The notes: generated by a model from the letters alone, not told the origin. A stretch of DNA of 17,453 bases from VRUE01 sp035554595 (GCA_035554595.1 DATMIH010000009.1:1-17453), one strand, 5' to 3'; shown: positions 8,844-15,343, counted from the stretch's first letter. Numbers and translations are program-made.

Positions 8844-9713
8844 TTGACCCGCCTCTTCGGATTCACCCAGTTCGATTTCGCCGGCGCGTTGGCGGTCGCC
8901 GATGGCCGCTACCTGGTCCGCGATGGCGAGTGCGAGCAGGTGCTTGTGATCGAGACCCTCGGCGCCCCGCCGCCGGCCCGCCGCCGACGCAAGCGTCCCC
9001 GAGACGCCGAGATCGGCGAGCCACCGCCAGAGCTGCCGGTGGCGCGAGCCACAGTGGTACTTGCCTTCAACGAGTTCAAGGACGAGCAGGCAGCCGAGAC
9101 CTGGCTGAGCGAGACCACGGCCTCCGAGGAGGTAATCGACCGGCTGGTCGAGCAGGGGATAGACGAGCTCAACCAGGCCCTGCACACCCAGTCGGTGGCC
9201 AGCGGCGACCCCTACCCGCAGACCGTGACCCCGGCGCGAGCGGTCGTGATCCGAATCGGCTTCGGTGGCGGCGAGGCCCTCGCCGACGGCGCCTTCACCT
9301 CAGCTCATCAGGTCGACCCAGGCCTTGGCCCGACCTCACGGCGCCGCCAGCGCGATGAGGAGCTGCGCCCCCAGCAACGACTCGCGGCCGTCCTCGGCGG
9401 TCGCGAGCAGCTAGACGCCTGCGAGACCCTGCTCCTCCGCGCCCGCGCCGACCTCGACGCGGACCGCAACCGCGAGGCAGCGCTGCAACTCCGAGTCGGT
9501 CTGGAGGCGCTCCTGATCGAGCTCAAAGGCGCGCTCAACGACCCAGGCCACGAGGAGGACATGGCGACACTCCAGGCTCGCCGCCAGGAGACGGGGGAGC
9601 TCGCCAACGCCGCCCTCCGGGGAGATCTCTCTGCGGAGCAACTGCAAGCACTTAGCGAGCTCCTCGTCACCTCCGAGCGGATCTTGCGACGGCGTCGCGT
9701 CCTCGGCAGCTAG
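8844..9713 (+). CDS. Protein of unknown function
   Basis: I do not recognise this 289-residue protein. It has no signal peptide or membrane segment and should be cytosolic. The N-terminal part (1-38) looks beta-rich (FTQFDFAGALAVADGRYLVRDG), followed by a basic Pro/Arg-rich stretch (about 43-55, ARRRRKRPR). A mixed alpha/beta part to about 150 follows, then a long, charged, helical C-terminal half (about 165-289) rich in Arg, Glu, Ala and Leu. The Arg-rich patch and helices would suit nucleic-acid or partner binding, but nothing proves this. It starts at TTG, 22 bases after the hydrolase stop, without a visible ribosome site, so it may be co-transcribed with the hydrolase. Codon use matches its neighbours and the frame is full length. 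Its stop shares the CTAG at 9710-9713 with the convergent HAD gene. Confidence 0.7.
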   Translation: MTRLFGFTQFDFAGALAVADGRYLVRDGECEQVLVIETLGAPPPARRRRKRPRDAEIGEPPPELPVARATVVLAFNEFKDEQAAETWLSETTASEEVIDRLVEQGIDELNQALHTQSVASGDPYPQTVTPARAVVIRIGFGGGEALADGAFTSAHQVDPGLGPTSRRRQRDEELRPQQRLAAVLGGREQLDACETLLLRARADLDADRNREAALQLRVGLEALLIELKGALNDPGHEEDMATLQARRQETGELANAALRGDLSAEQLQALSELLVTSERILRRRRVLGS

Positions 9714-10378
9714 AGAACCAGGTGGTGGGCGACAACCGAGTCCATCAGCGACTCGGCAATGGCATGCGCTTCGAGCAGCTCGATCCCCTCCAGTGAGGGA
9801 ACCCCGATAACGGTCAGGCCTGCCGCGCGTGCAGCAGCTACGCCGGTGGGCGAATCCTCCAGCGCGATCACATCCGGTCCCGGCTCGACACCGAGGCGGC
9901 GACAGGCCTCGAGGTATGGATCGGGCGCCGGCTTCGGCGCCGCCACTTCGTGGGCGCTGAGCACGACGTCGAAGTGGTCGACGAAGCCGACGATCTCCAG
10001 CGAGCGCTGAACGAAGGGCAAGGGCGAGTTGGAGACGAGGCCGATCGGGGTGCCGCGCCGCTTCAGCCGGCCCAGCAGGTCCGCCGCCCCCAGCATCGCC
10101 TCGACTCCGTGCTCGAGCTCGGCCACAACCAGCTCGTTCAGCTCCTCGATCAGCTCAGCGGCGCGACCGGGCTCGCCGAGGCGCCGCTCGAGGATGCCAC
10201 CGGCGATCTCGGCCGAGGTGCCGACCAGCTCGCGCTTGTTCTGGGGCGTGAACCCGACGCCACGTCGTTCGAAAAGGTCATGCTCGGCCCGGGTCCAGAC
10301 CGACTCGGTGTCGAGCAGCAGGCCGTCGTTGTCGAAGACGACGGCGGTGGGCAGGGGTGTCTCCATCGCCGTGAGCAT
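9710..10378 (-). CDS. HAD superfamily hydrolase, subfamily IA (phosphoglycolate phosphatase/beta-phosphoglucomutase-like)
   Basis: Cytosolic HAD-fold phosphatase or phosphomutase of 222 residues. Motif I is FDNDGLLLDTE with nucleophile D16 and acid/base D18; motif II is VSNS (S116, N117); motif III Lys is K149 in APKPAPDPYLEA; motif IV is LEDSPTGVAAARAAG (E174, D175). The helical cap between motifs I and II (about 27-95) marks subfamily IA. The second Asp and the DSPTGVAAA block resemble beta-phosphoglucomutase and 2-deoxyglucose-6-phosphatase relatives, but the substrate cannot be read. The ATG at 10378 or the one at 10366 (METPLPT) may be the start; neither has good ribosome-site spacing. 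It is nearly back to back with the next plus-strand gene, so the promoters must overlap coding sequence. Confidence 0.88.
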   Translation of the reverse strand: MLTAMETPLPTAVVFDNDGLLLDTESVWTRAEHDLFERRGVGFTPQNKRELVGTSAEIAGGILERRLGEPGRAAELIEELNELVVAELEHGVEAMLGAADLLGRLKRRGTPIGLVSNSPLPFVQRSLEIVGFVDHFDVVLSAHEVAAPKPAPDPYLEACRRLGVEPGPDVIALEDSPTGVAAARAAGLTVIGVPSLEGIELLEAHAIAESLMDSVVAHHLVL

Positions 10379-10389
10379 ATGGTTGTCAC

Positions 10390-10833
10390 GTGCCCTTCCA
10401 CGTCGAGCTCAGCAGCGGCATCAAGCACGCCCGCTCCTTCAACTTCAGCCGCGAGCAGCTGATGGCCGAGGTGATCGCACCGTGGCTCGAGGACCTGCCG
10501 GTCGAGCTCGGCGAACAGGAGTGGGCGCCGGCGGAAAGCAAGCTCAAGATCCTCGAGGGACCGCACCTCGACGGGCCTGACCTTGCCTTCGGCCAGGGTT
10601 GGTCCAACGCCGAGCGGGCGAGTGAGGAGGTCACCCAGCGCGAGCTGGCCGCCGCTCCGCCCCCCGATCTGCCCGACGCCTTCGTGATCGAGGCCGAACA
10701 ACCCGATGTCGCGCTCGGCAAGCTGCTCGAGGTTCAGGCGGCGAGCCCGATTTCCTGGGCCGAGGCCCGGAACCGGATCGACGGCCGCGATCCGACGATC
10801 GCGGCCGTGATCCTCGTCGTCAAGAAGCCCTAG
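10390..10833 (+). CDS. Conserved-looking protein of unknown function
   Basis: A 147-residue acidic cytosolic protein I cannot assign. It begins MPFHVELSSGIKHARSFNFSREQL, which reads as a beta strand and turn followed by a helix carrying a basic cluster, and ends in a strand-like segment AAVILVVKKP. The middle (about 70-105) is helical and Ala/Pro-rich. There is no signal peptide, membrane segment, Cys pair or metal motif. The GTG start lies only 11 bases from the divergent HAD start, with no clear ribosome site, suggesting a leaderless or very short 5' end. Its stop shares the CTAG at 10830-10833 with the convergent usp gene. Uniform third-position GC and the tight fit between neighbours argue that it is a real gene. 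Confidence 0.65.
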   Translation: MPFHVELSSGIKHARSFNFSREQLMAEVIAPWLEDLPVELGEQEWAPAESKLKILEGPHLDGPDLAFGQGWSNAERASEEVTQRELAAAPPPDLPDAFVIEAEQPDVALGKLLEVQAASPISWAEARNRIDGRDPTIAAVILVVKKP

Positions 10834-11555
10834 GCGACCGCCGGCGCGGCCGGGCCCGCCGACCCGTCGGGATCGCTCGATCCCCCGGATGACGACGGAG
10901 AGAACTCAACCGGACGACCGCGCGGCACGACCAAAACCGGGAAGCTGGCGGTCTCGACCGCGTAGTCGCTGGCGGCACTGAGGGTCACTTTCCCGGCCGG
11001 CGACTCAGGCCGCGAGCCGACGACGAGCAAGTCAATGTGGCCGGCTCCGGCGCGCTCGGCGACGGTGGCGCCGAGCGCCGAGGCGAGGCTCTCGGCGGTC
11101 CGGCGGGCGGCCGGGTCGCCCTCGTCGATGACCCCGATCTTGTTGATACTGACCGAGGGGTTGTCGCGCAGGCCGGCCGGAGCGACGGCGATCGCCGCCG
11201 GGCCACCAAGCAGCAGCTTGTGGGCGGGGATGCCCGGCTTGACCGTGCCCGGCGCGGTGCGGTACTCCGAGCCGAAGACGATCACGTCGGCGCCCTCGCG
11301 CTCGGCCAGTTCCGCCAGGCCGACGCTGGTCCCGGGATTGACGATGACGTGGCGCGGCATGTCCGGAGCGCCGACCGATTCGGCACCGCGGGCGAGCAGG
11401 TCCTCGGCCTCCTTCTCCTCCAGCGCTCCGCCCTGGGAGTGGCGGACGTAGGCGAGCGAGAGGTCGGCACCGCTGAAGGCGAGCAGGCGTCCAAATGCCA
11501 GCGCGTCGCGGTCGTTGTCGGTGTCGTCGTAGGAAACGATGATGCGAGTGGCCAT
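10830..11555 (-). CDS. Universal stress protein, tandem Usp domains
   Basis: UspA-family cytosolic protein of 241 residues; such proteins bind ATP or act as stress/dormancy regulators. The first Usp domain (about 1-127) starts with MATRIIVSYD and carries GADVIVFGSEYRTAPG and HKLLLGGPAAIAVAP, which resemble the ATP-binding G-x2-G-x9-G(S/T) region. The second half (about 136-212) repeats the fold in shortened form, with IDLLVVGSRPESPAGKV and ASFPVLVVPRGRP, and appears to have lost much of its first helix. The final 28 residues are Ser/Gly/Pro/Ala-rich. AAGGAG lies six bases before the ATG, one of the clearest ribosome sites here. It is divergent from the lysR gene with about 109 bases between starts, so that regulator may control it (inference). 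Confidence 0.88.
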   Translation of the reverse strand: MATRIIVSYDDTDNDRDALAFGRLLAFSGADLSLAYVRHSQGGALEEKEAEDLLARGAESVGAPDMPRHVIVNPGTSVGLAELAEREGADVIVFGSEYRTAPGTVKPGIPAHKLLLGGPAAIAVAPAGLRDNPSVSINKIGVIDEGDPAARRTAESLASALGATVAERAGAGHIDLLVVGSRPESPAGKVTLSAASDYAVETASFPVLVVPRGRPVEFSPSSSGGSSDPDGSAGPAAPAVA

Positions 11556-11618
11556 CGGCTTCTCCTTGAAGGTTGTCGGCGGTGAATCGAAGTTCGAGGC
11601 GATGGTCGCACTCTCCTT

Positions 11619-11640
11619 GGATAATCACAACTGTTAATCC
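11619..11640. promoter_or_regulatory. Imperfect dyad in the usp-lysR divergent region
   Basis: An imperfect 22-base inverted repeat (7 of 11 pairs match) has outer halves GGATAATCA and TGTTAATCC. It lies in the only AT-rich stretch of this region, between the divergent usp and lysR starts. LysR regulators commonly bind imperfect dyads in such divergent gaps, so this is a candidate operator; the assignment is positional. Confidence 0.35.
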
Positions 11641-11651
11641 TCATGTTGGCG

Positions 11652-11666
11652 ATAAGCTTTGCTTAT
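11652..11666. promoter_or_regulatory. Perfect inverted repeat overlapping the lysR start codon
   Basis: ATAAGC-TTT-GCTTAT is a perfect six-base dyad with a three-base centre. Its last two bases are the A and T of the probable lysR ATG (11665-11667). A site here could block transcription or initiation of lysR, as expected for autorepression, or as RNA form a small hairpin over the start. Confidence 0.5.
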
Positions 11667-12582
11667 GCTGAATGCCGCTCGCCTCAAAGTGCTCCGGGAG
11701 GTGGTGAGGAGCGGCTCGTTCTCAGCCGCCGCTGACGCTCTCTCCTACTCTCAATCGGCTGTCTCGCAGGCGATCGCGACCCTCGAGGGCGAGGTCGGCG
11801 CGACCCTGATCGAGCGCGACCGCGGCGGCGTGCGGCCAACCGCCGCCGGAGCCGCACTCGTCACCCACGCCGAGGGCATCCTCGGCCGCATGGAAGCCGC
11901 CGAGACCGAGCTCGCCGCGATCGCCGGCGGCGAGGCCGGGCGGTTGCGCATCGCCTCCTTCCCCAGCGCCGGCGCGACGCTGGTGCCGCAGGCAATCGCC
12001 GCCTTCAGCGCCGGGCACCCCGGTGTCGAAGTGACCCTGGCCGAGGGCGAGCCGGAGGAAATCGCGCCACGCCTGCGCGGCGGCGAGTTCGACCTCGCCC
12101 TGCTCTACGAATTCGAGGGCGTCGGCGAGCGCCTTGCCACCGGCATCCGCCGCTTCGAGCTGCTCGAGGACCCGCTTCACCTTGCCCTGCCGACCGCTCA
12201 CCCGCTCGCCCGCCGCCGCCAGGTCCGGCTCGAGGACCTTCGCGAGGAGTCGTGGGTGCAGACCTCCGTCTCTGGCCCCTGCGCCCGCCACGTAGTTCGC
12301 TCCTGCCACGCGGCCGGCTTCGAGCCGCGGGTTTCCTTCGAGAGCGACGATTACCAGACGGTCCAGGGCCTGGTCGCGGCCGGCGTCGGTGTCGGCCTGA
12401 TCCCGCAGCTGGCGCTCTCCGCCGTGCGGGCCGACATCCGCGTCCGCGCGTTGCACCCGCAGAGCCCCGTGCGCAAGGTCTTCGCCGCAACTCGCCGCGG
12501 AGCGCCGGTGACGCCGGCGGTGGCCACCCTGCTCGACACCTTGCGCGAGGTCGCGCGCTCCCACGCCAAGGCTGCAGACTGA
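11665..12582 (+). CDS. LysR-family transcriptional regulator
   Basis: DNA-binding regulator of 305 residues. The N-terminal winged HTH (about 3-60) reads ARLKVLREVVRSGSFSAAADALSYSQSAVSQAIATLEGEVGATL in order, followed by the LysR wing (IERDRGGVRPTAAG) and a linker helix (about 63-85). The effector-binding domain (about 88-295) begins GRLRIASFPSAG. It contains the typical EGEPEEIAPRLRGGEFDLALLY region, and a VAAGVGVGLIPQLAL segment near its end. The effector is not predictable. The ATG at 11665 is chosen because LysR homology starts immediately after it; a TTG six bases earlier is open but less likely. There is no ribosome site and the start lies within a palindrome. It is divergent from usp and convergent with amt, so usp is the likeliest neighbour target. 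Confidence 0.93.
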   Translation: MLNAARLKVLREVVRSGSFSAAADALSYSQSAVSQAIATLEGEVGATLIERDRGGVRPTAAGAALVTHAEGILGRMEAAETELAAIAGGEAGRLRIASFPSAGATLVPQAIAAFSAGHPGVEVTLAEGEPEEIAPRLRGGEFDLALLYEFEGVGERLATGIRRFELLEDPLHLALPTAHPLARRRQVRLEDLREESWVQTSVSGPCARHVVRSCHAAGFEPRVSFESDDYQTVQGLVAAGVGVGLIPQLALSAVRADIRVRALHPQSPVRKVFAATRRGAPVTPAVATLLDTLREVARSHAKAAD

Positions 12583-12590
12583 TCCCAGAA

Positions 12591-12640
12591 ACAGAACCGC
12601 CCCCGGGAGAGTGCGGGGGCGGTTCCTGTCTCTTCTCGTT
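12591..12640. terminator. Strong hairpin terminator after lysR
   Basis: AACCGCCCCCG (12595-12605) pairs perfectly with CGGGGGCGGTT (12614-12624) around an eight-base loop; four more pairs extend the stem past a one-base bulge. A pyrimidine-rich stretch (CCTGTCTCTTCTCGTTCTC) follows on the plus strand. It starts eight bases after the lysR stop and can act on lysR and, reversed, on amt transcripts. Confidence 0.8.
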
Positions 12641-12642
12641 CT

Positions 12643-12665
12643 CCGGGCCGCCAGCCACGGCCCGG
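12643..12665. terminator. Second hairpin, adjacent to the amt stop
   Basis: CCGGGCCG (12643-12650) and CGGCCCGG (12658-12665) form a perfect eight-pair GC stem with a seven-base loop. It begins eight bases after the amt stop on the minus strand and stands next to the stronger hairpin at 12591-12630. There is no T-run, so it may be a U-less terminator or a 3'-end stabiliser for amt mRNA. Confidence 0.5.
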
Positions 12666-12673
12666 CCGTCTGG

Positions 12674-14029
12674 TTAGACGCTTCCCCCCGCGGGAGCTGC
12701 CGGCACGGCAGCCGTGCCCACCCCGTCGGGGTAGCCCAGCGATGGCACATCGGAGGGGTAGACCTCGTGGCCGTGGACGGCGATGTCGCCTTCCTCCATT
12801 TCGGCCTCGCTCATCCGCAGCGGCACGAACAGGCCGACCAGCTTGAGCAGGATGAAGGTCATGATCGCGGAGAAGGCGATCACCCAGGCGGCCGTGTAAG
12901 CCTGGACCCAGAGTAGATGCAGCCCGCCGCCGGAGATCAGGCCTTCGTGTTCGCCAGCCATCAGTTTGTTGGCGAAGATCCCGACCAGGAGGCCGCCGGC
13001 GACCCCGGCAAAGCCGTGCGTATACACGACCCCCAGCGTGTCGTCGACATTGCGGAACGGTCGCACCCGGCTCAGGTAGTTGAGCGCCAGGTAGACGAGC
13101 GAGGAAGCGACGACGCCGATGATGATCGCGCCCCAACCGTTGACGAAACCGGCACCGGGGGTGATCGCGACGAGGCCGACGATCATGCCGTTGACGCTGC
13201 CGATCAGGCTCGGCTTGCGGCCGGTGGCGTAATCGAGAGCGACCCAGACCAGGAAGGCGACCGCAGTACAGAGGTTGGTATTGAGGATCGAGGCTGCGGC
13301 GATATCACCGGCGCTGTACCAGTCACCGCCGTTGAAGCCGTTCCAGCCCATCCACAGCAGCCCGGCGCCGACGGCGACCATCGCCAGGTTGTTTGGCGCG
13401 TCGACCTCGCGATCGCGCTGCAGCCGCGGTCCGATCACGGCGGCGGCGACGAAGCCCGAGACGCCGGCGGCAAGGTGAATCACGTAACCACCCGAGTAGT
13501 CGATCGCACCCTGCTGGGCGAAGAAGCCACCGCCCCAGATCAGGAAGGCGTTGATCGTGTAGCAGAGCAGCGTCCAGAGAGCGACGAACGGGATCCACGC
13601 CTTGAAGTTGATCCGGCCGAGCACAGAGCCCAGCATCAGGATCGGCGTGATCGCCGCGAAGACGATCTGGAAGTACGCGAGCGTCGACTGCGGGAAGAGG
13701 AATTCTTCTTCCGCCAGCTCTGGGATATGAGCCTGCTGCAGCAGATCGTGGCTGCCCAGGATCGATTCCGGCTTACCCAGGAAGTTGCCGAAGAATCCGC
13801 TGTCGGAGATTGCGTGGATCGGCTCTCCGAAGCCCATCTTGAAACCGACGAGCACCCAGAGCACAAGCACGATCGCGAACGCGACGAACGCCATCATCAT
13901 CGAGTTCACCGACCAGCGCTTCTGCATGACTCCGCCGTAGAGCACGACCAAGCCGGGAATGCTCATCAGGCCGACCAGAGTCGCGGCGGTCATCTGCCAC
14001 GAGTTGGCGCCTTCTTGAAGCCAATCCAT
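12674..14029 (-). CDS. amt: Ammonium transporter Amt
   Basis: Trimeric inner-membrane channel/transporter for ammonium, 451 residues, with about eleven hydrophobic segments beginning near residue 14 (no long leader before TM1). Conserved residues match E. coli AmtB: the pore histidines H185 (YVIHLAAG, AmtB H168) and H338 (VYTHGFAG, AmtB H318), D177 (AmtB D160) and W165 (AmtB W148). The AmtB S219 position is Asp236 in GWNGFNGGDWY. The C-terminal tail (RMSEAEMEEGDIAVHGHEVYP) is the conserved cytoplasmic element that talks to PII in this family, followed by about 25 Ala/Pro/Gly-rich residues. AAGGA lies 11-12 bases before the ATG. No PII gene is adjacent; the one in this window is about 7.5 kb away. 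I found no clear GlnR-type site upstream. Confidence 0.96.
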   Translation of the reverse strand: MDWLQEGANSWQMTAATLVGLMSIPGLVVLYGGVMQKRWSVNSMMMAFVAFAIVLVLWVLVGFKMGFGEPIHAISDSGFFGNFLGKPESILGSHDLLQQAHIPELAEEEFLFPQSTLAYFQIVFAAITPILMLGSVLGRINFKAWIPFVALWTLLCYTINAFLIWGGGFFAQQGAIDYSGGYVIHLAAGVSGFVAAAVIGPRLQRDREVDAPNNLAMVAVGAGLLWMGWNGFNGGDWYSAGDIAAASILNTNLCTAVAFLVWVALDYATGRKPSLIGSVNGMIVGLVAITPGAGFVNGWGAIIIGVVASSLVYLALNYLSRVRPFRNVDDTLGVVYTHGFAGVAGGLLVGIFANKLMAGEHEGLISGGGLHLLWVQAYTAAWVIAFSAIMTFILLKLVGLFVPLRMSEAEMEEGDIAVHGHEVYPSDVPSLGYPDGVGTAAVPAAPAGGSV

Positions 14030-14170
14030 AGACGATTAGTTCCTTTCTCAACTAGATGCTTCTCGGACCGCTAAACCTTCCCTCCGCAACCGCGGCGCCA
14101 CTACGTACACGTGTCTAAAGATCGGTGCGAAATCTTCGCCACGCTGGCGCGAACGGGGGCGGGATCGCCA

Positions 14171-14176
14171 GATAAT
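14171..14176 (+). promoter_or_regulatory. Candidate -10 element for a leaderless small gene
   Basis: GATAAT (five of six to TATAAT) ends nine bases before the ATG at 14186, which would put the transcription start at or within a few bases of the start codon. No ribosome site is visible before that ATG and no good -35 box is seen, so a leaderless message is the simplest reading. Assignment is by pattern only. Confidence 0.35.
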
Positions 14177-14185
14177 CTGCCGCCC

Positions 14186-14503
14186 ATGCCACTTGAAGGA
14201 CATTACGAGCGGCAAACAACGCCGCTTTACAAGCTCAATTCACGCGAGATCAAGATCGCCTCGATCACTTTTCTGGTGACCATCGCCGCGATGGTCGCGG
14301 TCGTGATCGCGACCATCGGCGACAGCAATCCGCCGACCCCGCTGGGCTGCATACATGCCCAGACAGCCGGGATCGTCGGCGCCGAAACCATCAGCGGTTG
14401 CGGCGCCGAAGCGGTGGCGAAGTGCGCCCACGCGGCCCGCTTCGACTCCCCGCAGGCGAGCACGATTGTCGCCGAGTGCGAACGGCAGCGGGTCAGGTTC
14501 TAG
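14186..14503 (+). CDS. Small single-pass membrane protein with four cysteines
   Basis: Unrecognised protein of 105 residues. A short cytosolic N-terminus (1-22, MPLEGHYERQTTPLYKLNSR) precedes one hydrophobic helix (about 24-44), then an approximately 60-residue domain that by the positive-inside rule should be outside. That domain carries Cys55, Cys72, Cys80 and Cys98, an even number suggesting two disulfides, in a helical Ala-rich context. The ATG at 14186 is chosen over the in-frame GTG at 14111 because a GATAAT box lies just upstream and the 25 extra residues look unlike protein. It lies divergent from amt (157 bases between starts, including the amt promoter region and an ACACGTGT palindrome at 14107-14114) and converges on the sirtuin gene. 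Function unknown. Confidence 0.65.
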   Translation: MPLEGHYERQTTPLYKLNSREIKIASITFLVTIAAMVAVVIATIGDSNPPTPLGCIHAQTAGIVGAETISGCGAEAVAKCAHAARFDSPQASTIVAECERQRVRF

Positions 14504-14510
14504 GTCGGTT

Positions 14511-14531
14511 CTGAGCCGCGGTGCTGCTCAG
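14511..14531. terminator. Small hairpin at convergent gene ends
   Basis: CTGAGC and GCTCAG form a perfect six-pair inverted repeat with a nine-base loop between the small membrane protein gene and the sirtuin gene. It overlaps the sirtuin stop (TGA, 14530-14528). No T-run follows, so only position supports a terminator role. Confidence 0.3.
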
Positions 14532-15343
14532 CGCAGCGCCGCGGCCAGATCGGCCAGCTCCGCGTCGACCTCGCCTTCCAGCTTCAGCGCCGCGTCACCG
14601 TCATACGGCGTCGGGCCCTTGGTAACGATGGCGAGCTTGCCGCCGCGTTCGAGAGTGACGGCGGGAAGGCTTGCCACCGGGTACACGGCCAGCGACGAGC
14701 CGACGCAGATCAGCAGCTCGGCGGCTTCGGCCAACTCCTGCGCCCTGCGCATCGCGGCCTCAGGCAGCATCTCGCCAAAGAGCACGACGTCGGGCTTGAC
14801 CGAACCGCCGCAAGTGGCGCAGAGCGCGACGCCGTCGGCGTCGAAGAGCGGGTCCATCTGGTCGAGGCCATAGCTGACCTCGCAACGCCGGCAGGACGAG
14901 GTCTCAATCGAGCCGTGCACCTCGACCACCTCGCGCGAGCCGGCGGCGCCGTGCAAACGATCGATGTTCTGGGTGATCACGCCCTCGATCAGCTCTCGCC
15001 GCTCCAGCTCGGCGAGTGCCTCGTGAGCGGCGTTGGGCCGCTTGTCGCCAAGCGATTGAAAGCGTGGTCGGTAGTAAGACCAGAAGCGGGCCGGGTCGCG
15101 CTCGAAGACGTCGATGTGGGCGACTTCCATCGGGTCGACGTTGGCCCAGAGGCCCGTCTCGGGCGTGCGAAAGTCGGGGATGCCCGACGGAACCGAAACC
15201 CCAGCCCCAGTCAGAACAACGGTCGAGCGCGACCGGCGAACGAGCTCCGCCAGCCGCTCGACCTCTGCCGACGGGACTGAAAGTCGCGATATAGGCGACT
15301 TTGAGTCCCGTCGGCGGCGTATATCGGCTACTTGCCGCTCCAC
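14528..15343 (-). CDS. Sir2-family NAD-dependent protein deacylase (sirtuin)
   Basis: Removes acyl groups from lysines using NAD, releasing nicotinamide and O-acyl-ADP-ribose; cytosolic. Motifs in the 271-residue frame are GAGVSVPSGIPDFR (46-59), TQNIDRLHGAAG (124-135), catalytic His143 in VEVHGS, zinc cysteines 151/154 and 175/178, FGEMLP (189-194) and VGSSLAVYP (214-222). A Tyr91-x-x-Arg94 pair in SYYRPRF could correspond to the YxxR of CobB/SIRT5-type desuccinylases; this is tentative. The only usable start is GTG 15343, since no ATG/GTG/TTG occurs in frame before the first motif. That makes the gene overlap the end of the upstream dehydrogenase/hydratase by 16 bases and puts a large palindrome over codons about 10-26. 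The N-terminal residues 1-28 look unlike family sequence. Confidence 0.93.
   Translation of the reverse strand: MERQVADIRRRRDSKSPISRLSVPSAEVERLAELVRRSRSTVVLTGAGVSVPSGIPDFRTPETGLWANVDPMEVAHIDVFERDPARFWSYYRPRFQSLGDKRPNAAHEALAELERRELIEGVITQNIDRLHGAAGSREVVEVHGSIETSSCRRCEVSYGLDQMDPLFDADGVALCATCGGSVKPDVVLFGEMLPEAAMRRAQELAEAAELLICVGSSLAVYPVASLPAVTLERGGKLAIVTKGPTPYDGDAALKLEGEVDAELADLAAALR
15267..15315. repeat. 49-base near-perfect palindrome at the fadB-like/sirtuin junction
   Basis: Two 21-base arms (15267-15287 and 15295-15315) are complementary at 20 of 21 positions around a seven-base loop GATATAG. The outer arm begins GCCGACGGGACT. On the minus strand it starts 12 bases after the dehydrogenase/hydratase stop, a terminator-like position, but no T-run follows. 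It also lies inside the only open start region of the sirtuin gene. It may be a U-less terminator, an attenuator, or a dispersed extragenic palindrome; no second copy is visible in this window. Confidence 0.85.

Noticed and set aside
12917..14074. Plus-strand open frame opposite amt (385 codons), and similar ones opposite tilS (2627-3631) and lysR (11722-12750)
   Set aside because: Each covers a gene with clear family motifs, and their products are charged, repetitive-looking and without domains.
14030..14185. GlnR-type operator in front of amt
   Set aside because: I looked for GTnAC-n6-GaAAc-type spacing on both strands and found none; the ACACGTGT palindrome at 14107-14114 does not fit that pattern.
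15267..15315. Possible CRISPR repeat (GGGACTGAAAGTCGC-like arm)
   Set aside because: There is only one unit, no spaced direct copies and no cas genes in the window; the inverted symmetry over 49 bases is too long for a CRISPR repeat.
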